From contig CAZMFZ010000088.1 of NCBI GenBank assembly GCA_964565665.1, positions 1-16,308 of the forward strand: a stretch of DNA of 16,308 nucleotides, written 5' to 3'. Below, piece after piece: positions 15,547 to 16,308 of the stretch. A program made the position numbers and the translations under genes. Source of the stretch: CAZMFZ01 sp964565665 (GTDB lineage: Bacteria > Bacteroidota > Bacteroidia > Cytophagales > UBA9547). Positions within the stretch are counted from its first letter, which is position 1, and the number at the start of each line of letters is the position of its first letter. The notes below the pieces were generated by a model. That model was not told where the DNA came from and ran no database searches. It saw only the letters and a list, made by a program, of their open reading frames with translations.

Positions 15547-16191
15547 ATGCAAATACTATTTTTCATCTCTTTAGGAGCGTTGGCTTATTTAATAGGCTCT
15601 ATTCCCACAGCCGTTTGGTACGGAAGATTTTTCCATCATTTAGATGTACGTGAATTTGGCAGTAAAAATGCTGGAGCTACCAATACATTTAGGGTTTTGG
15701 GCAAAAAAGCAGGCTCAATTGTGTTTGGAATAGATGTTTTAAAAGGTTTTATAGCTACTTCGCTAGCCAATTTCCTTTACACCTACGATTATATTTGGGA
15801 TTATGAAATTGCAGAATTTAAAATATTATTTGGCTTATTGGCAGTTTCAGGTCATATTTTCCCAATCTTAGCAAGCTTCAAAGGAGGTAAAGGTGTGGCT
15901 ACATCCCTAGGTTTGGGGCTTTGTATGTTTCCGGAAGTGGCACTTGTTTGCTTGGCTATATTTTTTATCATATTAGCTGTTTCACATTACGTTTCGCTTG
16001 GTTCTATACTTGCAACTTTGGCTTTTCCTCTTTTAATGTTTACTAAATGGTTTCACCCTCAAGATTATTTATTGGTGGTATTCGGTTTTGCTGCGTTTTT
16101 GCTCGTAGTGTATACACACAGAAAAAATATTGTAAGGCTGATGAATGGCAATGAAAACAAAATTTATATTTTGGCACGCAGGGCTAGTTAG
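15547..16191 (+). CDS. plsY: Glycerol-3-phosphate acyltransferase PlsY
   Basis: PlsY transfers an acyl group from acyl-phosphate to glycerol 3-phosphate, the first step of phospholipid synthesis, in the inner membrane. The 214 residues contain about six or seven hydrophobic segments and all the family motifs: GSIPTAVWYGR near the N-terminus, FGSKNAGATNTFRVLG (motif 1), GHIFPILASFKGGKGVATSLG (motif 2), YVSLGSI (motif 3) and the terminal THRKNIVRL. The length is typical and the start precedes the first hydrophobic helix directly. It lies 96 bases after ftsX with no terminator seen between them, so co-transcription is possible. A strong intrinsic terminator follows its stop codon. Confidence 0.96.
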   Translation: MQILFFISLGALAYLIGSIPTAVWYGRFFHHLDVREFGSKNAGATNTFRVLGKKAGSIVFGIDVLKGFIATSLANFLYTYDYIWDYEIAEFKILFGLLAVSGHIFPILASFKGGKGVATSLGLGLCMFPEVALVCLAIFFIILAVSHYVSLGSILATLAFPLLMFTKWFHPQDYLLVVFGFAAFLLVVYTHRKNIVRLMNGNENKIYILARRAS

Positions 16192-16220
16192 CTTTACATA
16201 TATAAATATTAAAATTTAAG

Positions 16221-16244
16221 CCACTTAAACTAAGTGGTTTTTTT
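16221..16244 (+). terminator. Intrinsic terminator after plsY
   Basis: A 7-bp stem, CCACTTA (16221-16227) with TAAGTGG (16231-16237), closes an AAC loop and is followed directly by seven T residues. AAG before the stem can pair further with the first Ts. It lies 30 bases past the plsY stop codon. Confidence 0.88.
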
Positions 16245-16308
16245 ATTCTAAAATACTGTCAACCGACTAAAGTTTAAAATTAACAAAAATACCTCTTGGA
16301 ATTTAAAT

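Overview
The window is a low-GC chromosomal segment from a member of the Bacteroidota. The evidence is the gene content: a very long TamB-type AsmA-like protein with the Bacteroidota N- and C-terminal signatures, a two-gene clpP set, FloA, and an FtsX followed by PlsY. Matches to the Bacteroidota -7 promoter box (TAnnTTTG) lie ahead of several genes, and start codons lack good Shine-Dalgarno sequences. I cannot name the genus. Ten Ns at 10694-10703 mark an assembly gap inside cysH, so this is a draft scaffold or a metagenome bin.

Layout. Bases 1-546 hold no credible gene. They are a nest of repeats: three copies of a GC-rich hairpin, a 42-bp tandem repeat expanded between the second and third copies, and a separate imperfect inverted repeat of about 124 bp. 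Bases 547-5547 (minus) encode TamB. Bases 5794-7908 (plus) encode a siroheme nitrite/sulfite reductase with an extra C-terminal helical domain. A Uma2-family PD-(D/E)XK nuclease-like gene (7988-8578) and an FAD-dependent oxidoreductase (8640-9689) follow on the same strand. Facing them on the minus strand are cysH (10440-11093) and rpe (9745-10389), transcribed in that order. Diverging from cysH, two complete ClpP peptidase genes lie in tandem (11288-12676). They end at a symmetrical two-way terminator shared with a stand-alone receiver protein (12743-13144, minus). floA (13271-14248, minus) lies upstream of the receiver gene. ftsX (14569-15450) and plsY (15547-16191) are on the plus strand, and plsY is followed by a clear intrinsic terminator.

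How the genes fit together. The reductase and CysH are two steps of assimilatory sulfate reduction (adenylylated sulfate to sulfite, then sulfite to sulfide), but they sit on opposite strands about 2.5 kb apart with unrelated genes between them. Several other genes concern the cell envelope: TamB (outer-membrane lipid or protein transport), FloA (membrane microdomains), FtsX (division and peptidoglycan hydrolase control) and PlsY (phospholipid synthesis). The two ClpP proteins probably form the proteolytic chamber for an unfoldase encoded elsewhere; no clpX, clpA or tig is in the window.

Most of the window is ordinary housekeeping sequence. The features most worth a second look are the repeat nest at 1-524, the C-terminal domain on the sulfite reductase, the ClpP pair with its diverged second member, and the interrupted cysH. 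I see no convincing multi-gene system of unknown type.
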